Of a stretch of DNA of 6,325 bases, positions 6,234-6,325 are shown piece by piece. Numbering within the stretch: the first letter of the stretch is position 1; each line of letters begins with the position of its first letter. The notes under the pieces are model-generated. The model worked only from the letters and a program-made list of their open reading frames with translations. It was not told where the DNA came from and did no database searches. The DNA comes from CAYSXY01 sp964435165. GTDB lineage: Bacteria > Pseudomonadota > Alphaproteobacteria > Rickettsiales > RI-342. The position numbers and the translations under genes are program-made. The DNA is taken from NCBI GenBank assembly GCA_964435165.1, contig CAYSXY010000083.1, positions 1 through 6,325 on the forward strand, in the 5' to 3' direction.

Positions 6234-6323
6234 ATGGGCATTTCAGTCAGTACGGTAGTAAGCAGTATTCCTAAGAGTCTGTTTAAAGTCTTTTTAGTAG
6301 TAAGACAGCGAAAGCAAGATTAG
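6234..6323 (+). pseudogene. Truncated small gene downstream of DUF2188, ending inside the right repeat
   Basis: An ATG at 6234 has AGGAG at 6221-6225 with an 8-nt spacing and lies 17 nt after the DUF2188 stop, as expected for the next gene of an operon. The frame reads MGISVSTVVSSIP and then continues in the repeat (KSLFKVFLVVRQRKQD) to a TAG at 6321-6323. Only about the first 13 codons are native. The rest is repeat DNA, so this is probably a gene decapitated at its 3' side by insertion at about 6274. The product is not recognisable from so few residues. A chance ORF cannot be excluded, but the ribosome site and spacing are good. Confidence 0.4.
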
Positions 6324-6324
6324 T
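6274..6324. repeat. Right copy of 51-bp perfect terminal inverted repeat (probable IS end)
   Basis: This is the exact reverse complement of 1-51; base 6325 has no partner in the window. It starts GAGTCTGTTTAAAGTC at 6275, preceded by CTAA, and so has a TAA next to the GAG end. Within it AGTCTGTTT is followed 11 bp later by AGTCTTTTT, about one helical turn, as expected for repeated transposase contacts. GTCTT and AAGAC also form a possible 5-bp stem. No transposase is encoded inside the window, so if this is an IS its body lies to the right. Confidence 0.9.
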
Positions 6325-6325
6325 C

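Noticed and set aside
5909..6241. Minus-strand frames opposite DUF2188 (110 and 81 codons)
   Set aside because: The plus-strand DUF2188 frame has family motifs and a strong AGGAGG site, while the minus-strand frames cover the divergent promoter and have neither.
1..6325. CRISPR array, tRNA, attachment site or transposase gene
   Set aside because: There are no regularly spaced repeats, no tRNA-like stretch, and no DDE, HUH, serine or tyrosine recombinase motif in any long frame.

Overview
The window looks like a piece of a bacterial, probably proteobacterial, accessory island; no gene in it pins down a genus. The evidence is a hipBA toxin-antitoxin pair, an UmuD-like protein, a DUF5131/TcmP pair and a DUF262-DUF1524 nuclease, all typical of the mobile gene pool of Gram-negative bacteria. 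No housekeeping gene, RNA gene, CRISPR array, recognisable transposase or integrase is present.

Layout, left to right. Positions 1-51 and 6274-6324 are a perfect 51-bp inverted repeat at the two edges. The inner border of each copy reads TNA followed by GAGTCTG, which fits two oppositely oriented copies of one insertion sequence abutting the island, with only their inner ends visible. Just inside each border is a possible gene remnant: a headless reading frame at 52-147 and a start-proficient but tail-less frame at 6234-6323.

From 167 to 1749 on the minus strand lies hipBA, with a good sigma70-type promoter and a tandem repeat that may be the HipB operator. After a 155-bp AT-rich gap comes a tightly packed four-gene minus-strand operon (5873 down to 1905). 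It encodes an UmuD-like S24 autoprotease with a basic DNA-binding-like N-terminus, a DUF5131 (Gp37/Gp68) three-Cys-motif protein, its regular partner TcmP (SAM-methyltransferase-like), and a single-chain GmrSD/SspE-type DUF262-DUF1524 NTPase-nuclease. Spacings are 9 nt, a 4-nt ATGA overlap and 16 nt. A DUF2188 gene is transcribed divergently from a 100-bp region whose two predicted promoters share -10 bases.

Interpretation. The four-gene operon has the architecture of an undescribed or poorly described defence system: a modification-type pair (three-Cys protein plus methyltransferase-like protein) next to an NTP-dependent nuclease related to modification-sensing enzymes, headed by a protein whose family is cleaved on DNA damage. 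hipBA alongside may stabilise the island, and the flanking repeats may explain how it moves. The protein family assignments rest on visible motifs. The joint defence function and the insertion-sequence model are inference.
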